Below are positions 1 to 10,758 of a stretch of DNA of 33,600 bases, one piece after another. Every line of letters begins with the position of its first letter. The first letter of the stretch is position 1. This DNA is from Planctomycetaceae bacterium (lineage in GTDB: Bacteria > Planctomycetota > Phycisphaerae > Phycisphaerales > SM1A02). The DNA lies in NCBI GenBank assembly GCA_002683215.1, contig NYSY01000091.1:6238-39837 (forward strand), given 5' to 3'. The position numbers and the translations under genes are program-made. The notes below the pieces were generated by a model that saw nothing but the letters and a program-made list of their open reading frames with translations, had not been told where the DNA came from and ran no database searches.

Positions 1-35
1 TCGACGGTCGGGGTCGGTGTTTCGAAGGTGGTCAC
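1..35 (-). CDS. Probable start of actD (alternative complex III subunit D), truncated at window edge
   Basis: GTG at 33-35 (minus) overlaps the actC TGA at 32-34 and reads [11 protein letters not shown] off the window. ActD is the usual gene after actC. Only about 11 codons are visible. Confidence 0.35.
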   Translation of the reverse strand, partial: MTTFETPTPTV

Positions 36-1492
36 GACTGGTCTCCGTTCGCGGTCGCCGGGGTGCCGTGGTCGTGCCCGTGATCACCGTGGTGCGGATC
101 GGCGGCGGGCATGACCATCTTCACTTCGGCCATGGCGATCATGGGAAGGAAGCGGCAGAACAGCAGGAACATGGTGAAGAACAGGCCGAAGGCGCCGGCC
201 ATGGTTCCGATGTCGACCCAGGTCGGAGTGAAGAACTCCCACGAGCTGGGAAGGAAGTCGTTCGCGAGCGAACTGACGATGATGACGAAGCGTTCGAACC
301 ACATGCCCACGTTCACCACGAGGCTGAGGAAGAACATCAGCGGGATGCTGGTGCGGATCGCCTTGAACCAGAAGAGCTGCGGCGTGATCACGTTGCAACT
401 CACCATGATCAGATACGCCCACCAGTACTGACCGAAGGCCCGGTTCACGAAGGCGAATTTCTCGTAGATCGCCCCCGAATACCACGCGATGAAGAACTCC
501 ATCGCGTAGGCGTATCCGACGATGCTTCCGGTCACCAGGATGACCTTGTTCATGTTGTCGAGGTGACGCAGCGTGATGAGGTTCTTCAAACCGAACAGCT
601 CGCGGGCGGGGACCGCGAGGGTCACCACCATCGCGAAGCCGGAGAAGACCGCACCCGCCACGAAGTACGGCGGAAAGATCGTGGTGTGCCAGCCGGGAAG
701 CTGAGCGACCGCGAAGTCGAAGGACACCACGGAGTGGACCGAGAGCACCAGCGGGGTGGAAAGCGCCGCGAGCAGGAGATAGGCCCGCTCGTAGCGATGC
801 CAGTGCCGGTTGCTCCCCCGCCAGCCGAGCGCGAAGAGTCCGTAGCCGATCTGCTGGAGCCGTCCCTTGGCCCTGTCGCGAAGCGTCGCGAGGTCGGGGA
901 TCAGCCCGGTGTACCAGAAGAGCAGCGAGACGGTGAAGTAGGTGCTCACCGCGAAGACGTCCCACAGCAGCGGGCTGCGGAACTGCGGCCACATCTCCAT
1001 CTGGTTCGGCAGTGGAAAGAGCCAGTAGACGACCCAGACCCGACCGACGTGGATGCCGGGGAAGATGCCGGCGCACATCACGGCGAAGATGGTCATCGCC
1101 TCCGCGAATCGGTTGATCCCGGTCCGCCAGTTCTGACGGAACAGGAACAGGATCGCCGAGATGAGCGTGCCGGCGTGGCCGATGCCGACCCAGAACACGA
1201 AGTTCGTGATGTCGTACGCCCAGGCGATGGGCGTGTTGAGTCCCCAGACCCCGACGCCCGTGAAGATCAGGTAGAGCACGCAGAAGCCGAGGACGCCGAG
1301 CAGTCCCAGCGCCCCGGCGAACCCGATGTACCAGGCGAGCGGCGCACCGGTCGACTCGCTCACCTTGGCGACCGCATTCGTCACCTGCCCGAACGTGTCC
1401 ATGTTCAACACGAGGGGGGCTCGGGTTCCCGGGACCTCCTCGGTGTTGTCGACGATGCGTCCACCGACCTGGTCTGATCTGATCGAACTCAT
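32..1492 (-). CDS. actC: Alternative complex III subunit ActC (NrfD/PsrC-like polytopic membrane protein)
   Basis: 486 aa, about 10 TM segments, NrfD-like ([48 protein letters not shown]), His-rich C-terminus. Start overlaps the actB stop (ATGA). Confidence 0.93.
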   Translation of the reverse strand: MSSIRSDQVGGRIVDNTEEVPGTRAPLVLNMDTFGQVTNAVAKVSESTGAPLAWYIGFAGALGLLGVLGFCVLYLIFTGVGVWGLNTPIAWAYDITNFVFWVGIGHAGTLISAILFLFRQNWRTGINRFAEAMTIFAVMCAGIFPGIHVGRVWVVYWLFPLPNQMEMWPQFRSPLLWDVFAVSTYFTVSLLFWYTGLIPDLATLRDRAKGRLQQIGYGLFALGWRGSNRHWHRYERAYLLLAALSTPLVLSVHSVVSFDFAVAQLPGWHTTIFPPYFVAGAVFSGFAMVVTLAVPARELFGLKNLITLRHLDNMNKVILVTGSIVGYAYAMEFFIAWYSGAIYEKFAFVNRAFGQYWWAYLIMVSCNVITPQLFWFKAIRTSIPLMFFLSLVVNVGMWFERFVIIVSSLANDFLPSSWEFFTPTWVDIGTMAGAFGLFFTMFLLFCRFLPMIAMAEVKMVMPAADPHHGDHGHDHGTPATANGDQS

Positions 1493-4400
1493 GATCGCAC
1501 TTCCTCGGCGAGGGTGGTCGCGGCGGCGTGACCGGCGTCATCCGCATGGTGATGATCGTCGTGGCCGGAATCGTCCCCGTGATAGTGGTCGTCATGACCG
1601 GCATCCCGCGGGACCCCGGGGTTCGAGACCTTCGCGAGGTAGCGGACCCGGGTCTTGGTGTTGAGCTCCTCGAGAAGCTGGTAGGAGACCTGCTTCTTCT
1701 GGAGTCGCGTGACCTCGCTCTTCGCGTCGTTGAGGTCGCCGAACACGATGCTTCCGGTGGAGCAGGCCTGCTCGCAGGCGCACTTGATGGCCCCGTCCGG
1801 AATGCTCCAGTCGGGGCTCGTCGCGGCGCCGCCCTCCTGGGCCCACTTGTTCTTGTATTCGATCTTCGCGGCGTTGATCCGCTGCACGCAGAAGGAGCAC
1901 TTCTCCATCACCCCGCGGTTGCGGACGGTGACGTCGGGGTTCATCTGCATGCGGCGCCACTCGTCGGGACCGCCCGAGGTGTAGTAGTCGGGCTTCACCG
2001 CGAAGAGACCTTCCTGCTCGCGGATCGGCTCTCGTCGCCAGTAGTCGAACCAGTTGAACCGCCGCACCTTGTACGGACAGTTGTTGCTGCAGTAACGGGT
2101 GCCGATGCAGCGGTTGTAGACCATCACGTTGAGACCGTCCTTGTCGTGGACGGTGGCCGCCACCGGACAGACCTGCTCGCACGGCGCGTTCTCACACTGC
2201 ATGCAGGTGACGGGCTGGACGAAGACCGCTTCCGGCGAGGCGGGATCGTCGCCCTTGAAGTACCGATCGATGCGGATCCAGTGCATCTCGCGACCGCGGG
2301 CGATCTGGTCCTTGCCCACGATGGGGATGTTGTTCTCCGCCTGGCATGCGGTCACGCACGAGCCGCAACCGATGCAGGTGTTGAGATCGATCGACATGGC
2401 CCAGCGGAACTTCGCGCCGTCGAGGTTCGTCTCCTCCCACAGGCTCAACCGGTGGGCGACGTGCACGCGATGCTTCGCGAAGTCGGGATGGCCACGGTAG
2501 TCGTCGAGATTCGTCTCGCGAATCAGGGTCGGAAGCCGCTCCTGAATGCCGGCGAGCGGGACCGCGGGGATCAGGGCGTCCATGGCCCCGTGGTCCTGGG
2601 TCTGGGCGAACGAGTAGGTGCCGCCGGTCGACGACATCGTCGCGCCGTCGGCGATCCAGGGGTTGGCAGTGGTTCGCACCCGGTACGCATCGAATCCGGC
2701 GCCATCCGCGATCGGTCCCGCATCGGCGCCCTGGCCCCAGCCGAGGGAGATCGCGACGGTGTTCGCGGCCATGCCGGGGACGGGGAAGATGGCGGCTTCG
2801 ATCTCGCGACCGCCGACCTTCACCGAGACCACGTCGCCCGTCTTCAGGCCGCGGGCCTTGTAGAGCGAGGGACTGATCAGCAGGGCGTTGTCCCAGGTGA
2901 TCTTGGTCACCGCGTCGGGGAGTTCCTGGAGCCAGCCGAGGTTGGCGAAGCGGCCGTCGTAGACGCGGGCGTCGGTGGTGAAGACCAGCTCGAGATCATC
3001 CGCGGCGATCTTCGACCGCTCGGCCGCGAGACTCGCGACACCACCCGCGATCCGGCCGGCATCGAGGGCCGGGGTGTTCGTCGGCCACGACGTGGCGTCG
3101 ATGATCCCCGCATCCAGAATCCGACGCCAGTGCGATTCGAAGGTGGTTCCGGAGGTCCGCGATCGCTCGGCCTCGGTGGCGCGGACGATGTCGTAGCCGT
3201 CCCTCGGCTCCGCACCCGCCAACTGGGCGAGCAGCTCGATCGGGCTCCAGCCCTTCTGGACGATGGGCATCATCGGCTGGATCGTGGGCTGCACGATCGA
3301 GATGGTGCCGTCGTAGGCTCGGACGTCGCCCCAGCTTTCGAGGAAGTGCGTTCGCGGAAGGTGCCAGGTCGAGGCCACGGAGGTCGCGTTCGCCCGCAGC
3401 GAAAGGTGGACGGTCTCCTTCGCGCGTCCCATCGCGTCGGCGAAGTCGAGATCCGCCGGTGCGTCGTAGACCGGGTTGCCGCCGATCATCACCAGCGTCT
3501 CCACGGCGCCGGCGCCGAGGGCGTCGGTCAGCGCGCGGATGCTCGCGGTGCGGGACGGGGCCGGGTTGGCGGTGTAGGCCACCGTCTTCCCCAGGTTCCC
3601 GAGTGCGTCGTTGATCGCCGCGGCCATCGCGTGAACCGCGGGCGGCTGGCCTCCGCCGGCCATCACGATGCAACGTCCCGGATGGGCCTTGAGATCGCGG
3701 ATCATCGCGTCGAGGATCTCGGCGTTCCGTCCTTCGAAGGTCGCGGTTCCCGCGAGCGCTTCCAGCCCGTCCATCGAGACGCCGAGGCCCCGGGCGATCG
3801 AGGCCGCCACTGCAGCCACGTCGCCGTTTCGGACCGCCATCCGATCGTCCGCGCTCATGCCGGTGATCGAGAGCACGCCTTCCACCGCGTAGACGCGGCT
3901 GAGCTTCTGGTCCTCGGAGTTCTTCGCGTCGAGCCGACGGTTCGAGGCCCAGTCGCGGGCCAGCCGGCTCGCGTTGGGATGCGTCGAAAGCGGATCGGCG
4001 TCGAGGCACACCACGATGTCGGCCTCTTCGAGATTCGGGTGGACGCGCTGAGGAGCGCCGAAGGCGATCTCGGTGCCCGCACGCTGCTGGTCGCCGGTGA
4101 TGGGTTCCCACTCGTGCCAGGTCGCCTTCGGAAAGGCGTCCATGAACTCGGCCCGCATGCGATCCATGCTGGGACTGCCCGAACATTCGGCGAGAACCGC
4201 AAGACCGGCGCCGCCGGACTTCCGAAGCTCGATGCCGAAACGCTGGTCGGACCAGGTCGCGAACGCCGCCGCATCGGACGCCTCGTCGTCGCGGTGCACG
4301 GAACGACTGCGGTGCGGGTCGTACGCCTCGAGGAGCCCGCTCTGGGTGATCGAATCGCAGGCGCCGACCGACGTCGGGTGATCCGGATTTCCTTCGAGGT

Positions 4401-4800
4401 TGATCGGGCGGCCGTCGATGCTCCTGACCAGCAGCCCCTTGGCCACCCCCCCACGCTCGCACGCGGAGGCGAAGTACACCGGGTTTCCGGGAACCCGGCC
4501 CGCGGGACGCGCGGAATAGGGCACGATGTGCGACTCGGGGATTCGGCGACAGGCGGCCACGCCCAGACCGGCCAGCGCGAACGAGGCGCCCATCAGCTTC
4601 ATGAACTGGCGACGGTCCTCACCGGCGAGCAGGTCCGCGTCGGACGGGAACTCGCGGTGCATCCACGCTCGAAAGTCCTCGGTGTCCTGGAGGTCGTCGA
4701 GACTGCGCCAGTACGCGCGGCGAGCCGGCACCACGGGGGCGTCGTCTCGCGTGCAGCCGGTGTCCTCGGGACGTTCCTCTCCTTGGTTCAGCGATGACAT
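1489..4800 (-). CDS. actB: Alternative complex III subunit ActB (molybdopterin oxidoreductase-like domain fused to Fe-S ferredoxin domain, TAT signal)
   Basis: Start taken at [13 protein letters not shown] (4800) rather than the ORF maximum. TAT-like [22 protein letters not shown]. Fe-S motifs [45 protein letters not shown]...CACEQAC. Confidence 0.93.
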   Translation of the reverse strand: MSSLNQGEERPEDTGCTRDDAPVVPARRAYWRSLDDLQDTEDFRAWMHREFPSDADLLAGEDRRQFMKLMGASFALAGLGVAACRRIPESHIVPYSARPAGRVPGNPVYFASACERGGVAKGLLVRSIDGRPINLEGNPDHPTSVGACDSITQSGLLEAYDPHRSRSVHRDDEASDAAAFATWSDQRFGIELRKSGGAGLAVLAECSGSPSMDRMRAEFMDAFPKATWHEWEPITGDQQRAGTEIAFGAPQRVHPNLEEADIVVCLDADPLSTHPNASRLARDWASNRRLDAKNSEDQKLSRVYAVEGVLSITGMSADDRMAVRNGDVAAVAASIARGLGVSMDGLEALAGTATFEGRNAEILDAMIRDLKAHPGRCIVMAGGGQPPAVHAMAAAINDALGNLGKTVAYTANPAPSRTASIRALTDALGAGAVETLVMIGGNPVYDAPADLDFADAMGRAKETVHLSLRANATSVASTWHLPRTHFLESWGDVRAYDGTISIVQPTIQPMMPIVQKGWSPIELLAQLAGAEPRDGYDIVRATEAERSRTSGTTFESHWRRILDAGIIDATSWPTNTPALDAGRIAGGVASLAAERSKIAADDLELVFTTDARVYDGRFANLGWLQELPDAVTKITWDNALLISPSLYKARGLKTGDVVSVKVGGREIEAAIFPVPGMAANTVAISLGWGQGADAGPIADGAGFDAYRVRTTANPWIADGATMSSTGGTYSFAQTQDHGAMDALIPAVPLAGIQERLPTLIRETNLDDYRGHPDFAKHRVHVAHRLSLWEETNLDGAKFRWAMSIDLNTCIGCGSCVTACQAENNIPIVGKDQIARGREMHWIRIDRYFKGDDPASPEAVFVQPVTCMQCENAPCEQVCPVAATVHDKDGLNVMVYNRCIGTRYCSNNCPYKVRRFNWFDYWRREPIREQEGLFAVKPDYYTSGGPDEWRRMQMNPDVTVRNRGVMEKCSFCVQRINAAKIEYKNKWAQEGGAATSPDWSIPDGAIKCACEQACSTGSIVFGDLNDAKSEVTRLQKKQVSYQLLEELNTKTRVRYLAKVSNPGVPRDAGHDDHYHGDDSGHDDHHHADDAGHAAATTLAEEVRS

Positions 4801-5441
4801 GTGGAGCAGTTTTCCGAGGGGTTGATGTGGTAGAGGTCCTTCAACGCGACCCGTTCCTCGTAGGAGAGTTCGGTCCGCTGGTCGTAGGCGAGGTTGGTCA
4901 CTTCGGACACCGGCCGCAGTCGGTCCACCGGATTGCGGTGGCAATCCAGACACCAGCCCATCGAGAGCGTCTCGTGGCGGACCACGACCTCCATCTGGTC
5001 GACCCGGCCGTGGCACTCGACGCACCCGACCCCGCGGTTGACGTGCGCCGAGTGATCGAAGTATGCGTAGTCGGCGATGCGGTTCACCCAGACCCACTCG
5101 ATCGCCTCGCCCGTCTCGTAGCTGTTGATCACCTTCTCGAGCTTGCGGCTCTCCGGCCGGACGCCGGCGTGGCAGTTCATGCAGGTCTGGGTCGGCGGTA
5201 CCGCGGCGTGCGCCGCGGACTCGACCGTGTTGTGGCAGTAGCGGCAGTCCATGCCGAGCTCACCCGCATGCAGCGCGTGGCTGAACGGAACAGGCTGGGG
5301 CGGTTGGTAGCCGACTTCGAGCGTCTTCGGACTGAAGCCGTACGCCACGAACATCACCACATAAAGGGGGAGGAGCGCACCGACCACCGCGAGCGTGGGA
5401 AGGAGGGCGTTGCTCCAACGAGGGAAAAGAAATCTGCTCAT
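4788..5441 (-). CDS. actA: Alternative complex III subunit ActA (membrane-anchored pentaheme cytochrome c)
   Basis: Five CxxCH motifs (CRYCH, CMNCH, CVECH, CLDCH, CSTCH) after one N-terminal TM. Start taken at MSRFLFPRWSNALLPTL (5441). Overlaps actB. Confidence 0.9.
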   Translation of the reverse strand: MSRFLFPRWSNALLPTLAVVGALLPLYVVMFVAYGFSPKTLEVGYQPPQPVPFSHALHAGELGMDCRYCHNTVESAAHAAVPPTQTCMNCHAGVRPESRKLEKVINSYETGEAIEWVWVNRIADYAYFDHSAHVNRGVGCVECHGRVDQMEVVVRHETLSMGWCLDCHRNPVDRLRPVSEVTNLAYDQRTELSYEERVALKDLYHINPSENCSTCHR

Positions 5442-5845
5442 CGCGAATGGGTCCGTGACATCGGCCTCGCCGGGTACCGCCGGGGTGACGTGGCGGCGAT
5501 AAACTTCGTTCCATAATTCACGAAGTTGAACATTCCATTTTATCCCCACCTGATGATTGGGGTCAATGATAGACCTGCCCACAACAGAGAAACTGGACGT
5601 CGAATCAGCCGACCTGGAATGAAAAATCGGGTGTTTGAATATCGGTCGAGCGGCCTGAAAAGCCCGAATGAAGACATTTTGGTCGCGGTCTTTCGAGCCC
5701 CAGCGTCACCCCTGAATCTCGATTTCAGGACTCCAAACGATGTCGCCAAGGCCCAACCAATGCCGCCCCGGCTGGTCGCCAATATCCGACACAATCCAAA
5801 AAAGTCCATTTTGGCGCAAATAAGGCTTTTTTTCGTCGTGTCCGA

Positions 5846-7963
5846 TCACTGCGGCGGTGCGGAGGGGGGTTCCGGCAGATAGGCCGTCTTCAAGGTGGCG
5901 ATCGCCTCCTCGTCACCAATGACCGTCAAACGATCATCGGATTCCAACTGAAGGCCTCCGGTGGGCACGAGGGTCCTGCTGCCCCGGCGGACCAGCGCGA
6001 CCAGCGATCCCGACGGAAAATCGACTTCACGAATTTTGAGGCCGGCGATCGCTTCGGCGGGTGATCCGGGCTCCAGAACCAGCGACAGGTAACGATCGTC
6101 CCGCAGCAGCACCTCGCGGAGGGCTTGATGGCTGCGGGCCGAGGACCAGGCATCCTGGAATCCTTCCTGCTCCACGCAACCGGCGAGCTGCGCCAGGATC
6201 CGGAGGTGCAACGCCGGATCACCGGCGGGACTCACGAGGAAGAAGATCGCCCGCACGTCCCGATGCCTCGTGGTGGACGGCATCGATTCGCCGACGTCGA
6301 TCGAGATGCCTCGCCTCGATCGGACCACGACGAGGTAAGGCCGGGAGATGTCCGGAAGTCGGAGGTGCGGCAGTGCGACACCGCGGGTGACCGGGGTCGC
6401 ACCGACCCGCGTGCCCTCGAGGAACTGCGACGCGATCCGGGCGGCATCGATGCCCACCATCGGGGCGAGTCGATCGGCCGCCTTCGCCGTCATCTCCTCG
6501 AAGTCCGCCCCCTCCCCCGCCTCCATGATCTCGGAAGTCGCGACGACCTCGTCGAACGGATCGTCGGCGCGAAGACCACGTTCCTTCATGATCCCGCGGA
6601 GTTCGGTGTCCAGACCGTCGAATCGGCGCTGGCCGAGTCGCGCGAAGACGTGGTAGATCGCGCCGCCGCGGTCGATCCGCTTGCTCGCGTAGGCGAAGAA
6701 CCAGACCACGCCGAGCACCACCATGCCGACCGCGAAGAGCGTCGGCGCGGTGCCCATCTGCGTGATCAGCCAGCAGGGACCGAGGATTCCCGCGAGCGGA
6801 ACCCACGGATACAACGGCGTCCGGAAGCTCGGATCGTACGACTCGATGTTGCTCTCCCGCATCACGATCACCGCGAAGCAGATCAACGCGAAGAGCACGA
6901 GCTGGAACGCGCTCGCGAGCTTCGCGATCGAGAGCACGTCGATGAAGAGAATGCAGAAGATCACCGCACCCACCGTGAGCAGCAGCGAGACGATCGGAAT
7001 TCCGTTCTTGTTGATGCTGCGGAAGATCCCGGGGATCAGGTGATCCCGGCTCATCGCGAGGGGGTATCGCGAGGAACTCATGATGCCCGCGTTCGCGACC
7101 GACATGAACGCGAAGAGCGCCGCGACGGTCACCAGGACGAGCCCCGTGGTTCCCGCGAACGATCGAGCCGCATCGCCGACCGGCGTGAGGCTCTTGGCGA
7201 GCTCCGCCGGCGGCGTCACGCCGACGATCACGATCATGCCGACGAGGTAGACCGCCACCGCGGTGCCGAGCCCGAGGAAGATTCCCAGCGGGAGGTTGCG
7301 CTGCGGATTCTCGACCTCCTCGGCGACGCTCGCGACCTTGGTCACGCCGACGTAGCTGATGAAGACCAGTCCGGCGGTCGCGAACACGCTCGCCCCGCCC
7401 TTGTCGAAGAATCCCGAGAAACGCGCGGTGTCGATCGCGAACGTGCCCTGCACCATGAACCATCCGAGCAGGGTGAGCAGTCCGATCACCATCACGATCT
7501 GAAAGCGGGTGGTCGCCTTCGCGCCCATGAAGTTCACCCCGCCGAACAGCAGGGCGAGCGCCACCGCGATCCCCTCGATCGGCGCGTCCGCGAAGAACAG
7601 CGTGATGTACGCGCCCATGCCGACCAGCGCGAACGACGCCTTCAGGAGCAGGGCGAGCCAGGTGCCGAGACCACCGATCGTGCCCGCGACGGGCCCGAGG
7701 CTTCGATCGAGGAAGAAGTAGGTTCCGCCGGCCTTCGGCATCGCGGTCGCGAGCTCCACCTTGCAGAGCATCGGGGCGACCATCATGGCGGCCGCCACCA
7801 GATAGGCGACGATCACCGCCGGACCCGCCTGCTGGAAGGCGAGTCCCGGCAGGAGGAAGAACCCGGCGCTCAACGTGGTGCCGGTCGCGACGGCGAAGAC
7901 GCCGAAGAGATTCAACTCCTTCTTGAGGGTCGGGGCGGTCGGTGCGCTTTCTTCGGCGGCCAT
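5846..7963 (-). CDS. APC-family amino-acid permease with C-terminal PTS EIIA-like and TrkA-C-like domains
   Basis: N-terminal APC fold (LNLFGVFAVATGTTLSAGFFLLPG...). Cytoplasmic tail has GVALPHLRLPD (EIIA phospho-His context) then a RCK/TrkA-C-like segment (LKIREVDFPSGSLVALVRRGSRTLVPTGGLQLESDDRLTVIG). Start taken at MAAEESAP. Confidence 0.85.
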   Translation of the reverse strand: MAAEESAPTAPTLKKELNLFGVFAVATGTTLSAGFFLLPGLAFQQAGPAVIVAYLVAAAMMVAPMLCKVELATAMPKAGGTYFFLDRSLGPVAGTIGGLGTWLALLLKASFALVGMGAYITLFFADAPIEGIAVALALLFGGVNFMGAKATTRFQIVMVIGLLTLLGWFMVQGTFAIDTARFSGFFDKGGASVFATAGLVFISYVGVTKVASVAEEVENPQRNLPLGIFLGLGTAVAVYLVGMIVIVGVTPPAELAKSLTPVGDAARSFAGTTGLVLVTVAALFAFMSVANAGIMSSSRYPLAMSRDHLIPGIFRSINKNGIPIVSLLLTVGAVIFCILFIDVLSIAKLASAFQLVLFALICFAVIVMRESNIESYDPSFRTPLYPWVPLAGILGPCWLITQMGTAPTLFAVGMVVLGVVWFFAYASKRIDRGGAIYHVFARLGQRRFDGLDTELRGIMKERGLRADDPFDEVVATSEIMEAGEGADFEEMTAKAADRLAPMVGIDAARIASQFLEGTRVGATPVTRGVALPHLRLPDISRPYLVVVRSRRGISIDVGESMPSTTRHRDVRAIFFLVSPAGDPALHLRILAQLAGCVEQEGFQDAWSSARSHQALREVLLRDDRYLSLVLEPGSPAEAIAGLKIREVDFPSGSLVALVRRGSRTLVPTGGLQLESDDRLTVIGDEEAIATLKTAYLPEPPSAPPQ

Positions 7964-8060
7964 GGCGTGAAGTCCTCGTGGTCCCGGTCGTCGAAGCGGC
8001 ACGTGCCGCGTCCGGCAGATGGTACTCGCCCGCGACTCGACGTCACGAGGGCGGGAGACG

Positions 8061-8066
8061 TATCCT
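8061..8066 (+). promoter_or_regulatory. Candidate -10 element (TATCCT) 6 nt before the tatD GTG start
   Basis: TATCCT-caccgc-GTG, with weak -35-like TCGACG at 8037-8042 (18-nt spacer). Confidence 0.3.
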
Positions 8067-8072
8067 CACCGC

Positions 8073-8861
8073 GTGTTCGACACCCACTGCCATCTGACCT
8101 TCGACTGCTTCGAGCACCGGATCGACGCGGTGCTCGCCGACGCCCGGAAAGCCGGCGTCCGGGGCTGCATCTCGATCTCGACCACGACCGCGGACCTTCC
8201 GCGACTCACGGCGCTCACGGACCTTCATCCCATGGTCTGGTGCTCCTCTGGCGTCCATCCGCTCTACAGCGACCGCCCCATCGACTGGGCCGCGATGGAG
8301 ACCGCCGCCCGCCACCCCAGATGCGTCGCGTGGGGCGAGCTCGGTCTCGATCACCACTATTCCGAGCCGGCTCGCGACCTGCAGCGGTCCGTGCTGGAGG
8401 AACAGCTCGCTCGGATCGAGGCCTGGACCGAGGTGGGGCTGGCGAAACCCGTCGTCGTCCACTGCCGGAAGGCCTTCGAAGACCTGATCCCGATCCTCGA
8501 CGCCTCGACGCTTCCGAACGACCGGTTCGTCTTTCACTGCTTCACGGGCGACGAATCCGACGCCCGAGCGGTGCTCGACTTCGGAGGATGGCTCTCGTTC
8601 ACCGGCATCGTCACCTTCTCGAACGCCGCGGAAGTCGCCCGGGCGAGCGATCTGGTTCCGGACGATCGGATCATGGTCGAGACGGACGCCCCCTTCCTGA
8701 CGCCGGAACCGCACCGGAACGTCCGGCCCAACGAACCCCGCTACGTCGGATGCACCGCCGCCTTCCTGGCCGCACGGCGGGGCCGGGATCCGAGTGCCTT
8801 CGAGGATCTCCTCGACGCGAACGCGGCCCGATTCTTCGAAATCGAGATCCCGGAGGGGTGA
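8073..8861 (+). CDS. tatD: TatD-family metal-dependent hydrolase (DNase)
   Basis: VFDTHCHLTF start (GTG), GELGLDHHYS, VVHCRKAF, VFHCFTG, VETDAPFLTP motifs. Confidence 0.9.
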   Translation: MFDTHCHLTFDCFEHRIDAVLADARKAGVRGCISISTTTADLPRLTALTDLHPMVWCSSGVHPLYSDRPIDWAAMETAARHPRCVAWGELGLDHHYSEPARDLQRSVLEEQLARIEAWTEVGLAKPVVVHCRKAFEDLIPILDASTLPNDRFVFHCFTGDESDARAVLDFGGWLSFTGIVTFSNAAEVARASDLVPDDRIMVETDAPFLTPEPHRNVRPNEPRYVGCTAAFLAARRGRDPSAFEDLLDANAARFFEIEIPEG

Positions 8862-8914
8862 ACCGGCCGCGGCCGGGCGTCGTTGCGACCGAGGTCCACT
8901 AGAATCAACGGTCC

Positions 8915-10090
8915 ATGCCTCCGCGGAACGACATCAGCGCCGGTCTCATGAGCTTCGGCGACCATCTCGAGGAGCTTCGCAAGCGTCTCTTCCTCGCGAT
9001 CGTCGTGCCGCTTCCGCTGTCGGTCCTGCTCTTCTTCTTCGCCCCGATCATCCGCGGCGTCATCGTCCTCCCGGCGCTCGCGGCCATGGAGGCCAACGGA
9101 CTCCCCGCACGACTGCAGGCGCTCGGCCCCGCCGAGGTCCTGACCACCGACCTCAAGCTGAGTTTCATCGGCGCCGCGGTGCTGTCCGCCCCGTGGATCC
9201 TCTGGCAGGCGTGGAAGTTCGTCGAGCCCGGGCTCTACACGCAGGAGAAGCGGTTCGTTCACTTCCTGATTCCCGGCAGCGCCATCCTCACCGCCTCCGG
9301 ACTCGCCCTCCTGTACTGGGTGATGCTTCCGTTGATGTTGCAGGTGCTGATCTCCTTCGGGGTGCCCGGACCCGCGGACGCCTTCGGAATCCCCGACTCC
9401 GGTGAACTGATCGTCGAGCGGGTCGATGCGGGGATCCCGGTCTTCCCGGTCCTCGCCGAGACGCCCGCGAATCCCGCGCCCGGACAGGCATGGATCGAAC
9501 CGGTCACCCGGACCCTCGTGGTGGTCGTGCCCGTCGCCGGTGATTCCACGCAGTACGAACTGCTCTCGATGCCGTTGAGTCGCGCCGGCACCATCGCCCA
9601 GGAGTTCCGGCTCGGCGAATACATCGGCTTCGTCCTCACCCTCGCCCTCGCGGTCACGGTGGCGTTCCAGATGCCGCTGGTGATCCTGCTCCTCGGATGG
9701 GCGGGCATCGCCGACCGCAGCTTCCTCAAGAAGAACCGACGCTATGCCGTGCTGGCCTGCGCCGTGCTCGGCGCGATCCTGACGCCGGCGGACGTGATCA
9801 GCATGGTCCTGCTCTTCGTGCCCCTCTACCTCCTCTACGAGCTCGGAATCCTGCTGCTGTCGCTGGCCCCCGCGGATCGCGTCGCCGGTGGCAACGTGAT
9901 CTCCGGCGCCCTCGGAGGGCTTTCCGCACGCGAAGACGTCGATTACGGGACCTTCGACCCGACGCAGACCACCGAGCCGGAACAGAACGACCCGAACCTG
10001 ACCGACTCCGACGGGGATACGGAATCCGGCTCGGTCGACGACGGCCCGAATACCGATGACGAGGATGGAACCGGAAGGCCGGGGTCGTGA
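8915..10090 (+). CDS. tatC: Sec-independent (Tat) protein translocase TatC with enlarged periplasmic loop and acidic C-terminal tail
   Basis: MSFGDHLEELRKRLFLAI, FVEPGLYTQEKRF, LGEYIGFVLTLALAVTVAFQMPLVILLLGWAGI, and AILTPADVISMVLLFVPLYLLYELGI are TatC signatures. 391 aa. Confidence 0.93.
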   Translation: MPPRNDISAGLMSFGDHLEELRKRLFLAIVVPLPLSVLLFFFAPIIRGVIVLPALAAMEANGLPARLQALGPAEVLTTDLKLSFIGAAVLSAPWILWQAWKFVEPGLYTQEKRFVHFLIPGSAILTASGLALLYWVMLPLMLQVLISFGVPGPADAFGIPDSGELIVERVDAGIPVFPVLAETPANPAPGQAWIEPVTRTLVVVVPVAGDSTQYELLSMPLSRAGTIAQEFRLGEYIGFVLTLALAVTVAFQMPLVILLLGWAGIADRSFLKKNRRYAVLACAVLGAILTPADVISMVLLFVPLYLLYELGILLLSLAPADRVAGGNVISGALGGLSAREDVDYGTFDPTQTTEPEQNDPNLTDSDGDTESGSVDDGPNTDDEDGTGRPGS

Positions 10091-10197
10091 GACTCCGGCG
10101 TGAAGGACCCCGACGCCGAGGCGTCGTGACGAACGGAAGTCGCAACGCCCGGTCCACCGGAGTGCAGCGGCGCATCGCAACCCGCCGGAGAAGATGG

Positions 10198-10710
10198 ATG
10201 TCCAGACTTCGAATCGCAAGCGACAATCATCCGGGGGTCGACGACATCGATGCACGAATGATGGAGCGTGCGATCGAACTCGCCCGGGCGGCGGGCTCCG
10301 AAGGCGAAGTCCCGGTCGGCGCGGTGGTGTTCCGCGGCGAGGAGATCCTCGGCGAGGCGGCGAACATTCGCGAGGCGTGCTGCGATCCGACCGGTCATGC
10401 GGAGATGGTCGCGTTGCGGGCCGCGGGCGAACGCCTCGGCAGCTGGCGACTGGAAGGCTGCAGCATGGTGGTCACCCTCGAACCGTGCCCGATGTGCGCC
10501 GGCGCGCTGGTGAATGCGAGACTGAAGCGACTGGTCTTCGGTGCGTTCGATCCCAAGGCCGGCGCGTGCACCTCGCTCTTCGACATCCCCGGCGATCGAA
10601 GGCTGAATCACCGCGTCGAGATGATCGGCGGCTTCGAGGAGGCCCGGTGCGCAGAACTGCTGCGTGCGTTCTTCCGCCGTCGGCGAGCCGAGAAGCGACG
10701 CACCGGTTGA
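10198..10710 (+). CDS. tadA: tRNA-specific adenosine deaminase (TadA-like)
   Basis: HAEM...LEPCPMCAGAL zinc deaminase motif, LVFGAFDPKAGA. ATG at 10198 preceded by GGAG; the upstream Arg-rich extension looks non-coding. Confidence 0.88.
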   Translation: MSRLRIASDNHPGVDDIDARMMERAIELARAAGSEGEVPVGAVVFRGEEILGEAANIREACCDPTGHAEMVALRAAGERLGSWRLEGCSMVVTLEPCPMCAGALVNARLKRLVFGAFDPKAGACTSLFDIPGDRRLNHRVEMIGGFEEARCAELLRAFFRRRRAEKRRTG

Positions 10711-10758
10711 AACCGCGAACCGAGGACCGAAGATGCGAGACGACCACGGAACACGATC

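Noticed and set aside
1528-4797. 1089-aa plus-strand ORF opposite actB
   Set aside because: High-GC shadow ORF; His/Arg/Asp-rich composition with no recognisable motif, fully antisense to a well-supported CDS.
5540-5809. 89-aa minus-strand ORF in the AT-richer actA upstream region
   Set aside because: No recognisable motif and no clear Shine-Dalgarno; more likely non-coding promoter DNA.
5796-5814. CCAAAA-N7-TTTTGG inverted repeat after the permease stop, considered as a terminator
   Set aside because: Six-bp AT-rich stem without a clear GC-rich hairpin plus T-tract on the permease strand; too weak to call.
6125-8902. 925-aa plus-strand ORF over the permease and into tatD
   Set aside because: Charged low-complexity translation, antisense to the APC permease and out of frame with tatD.
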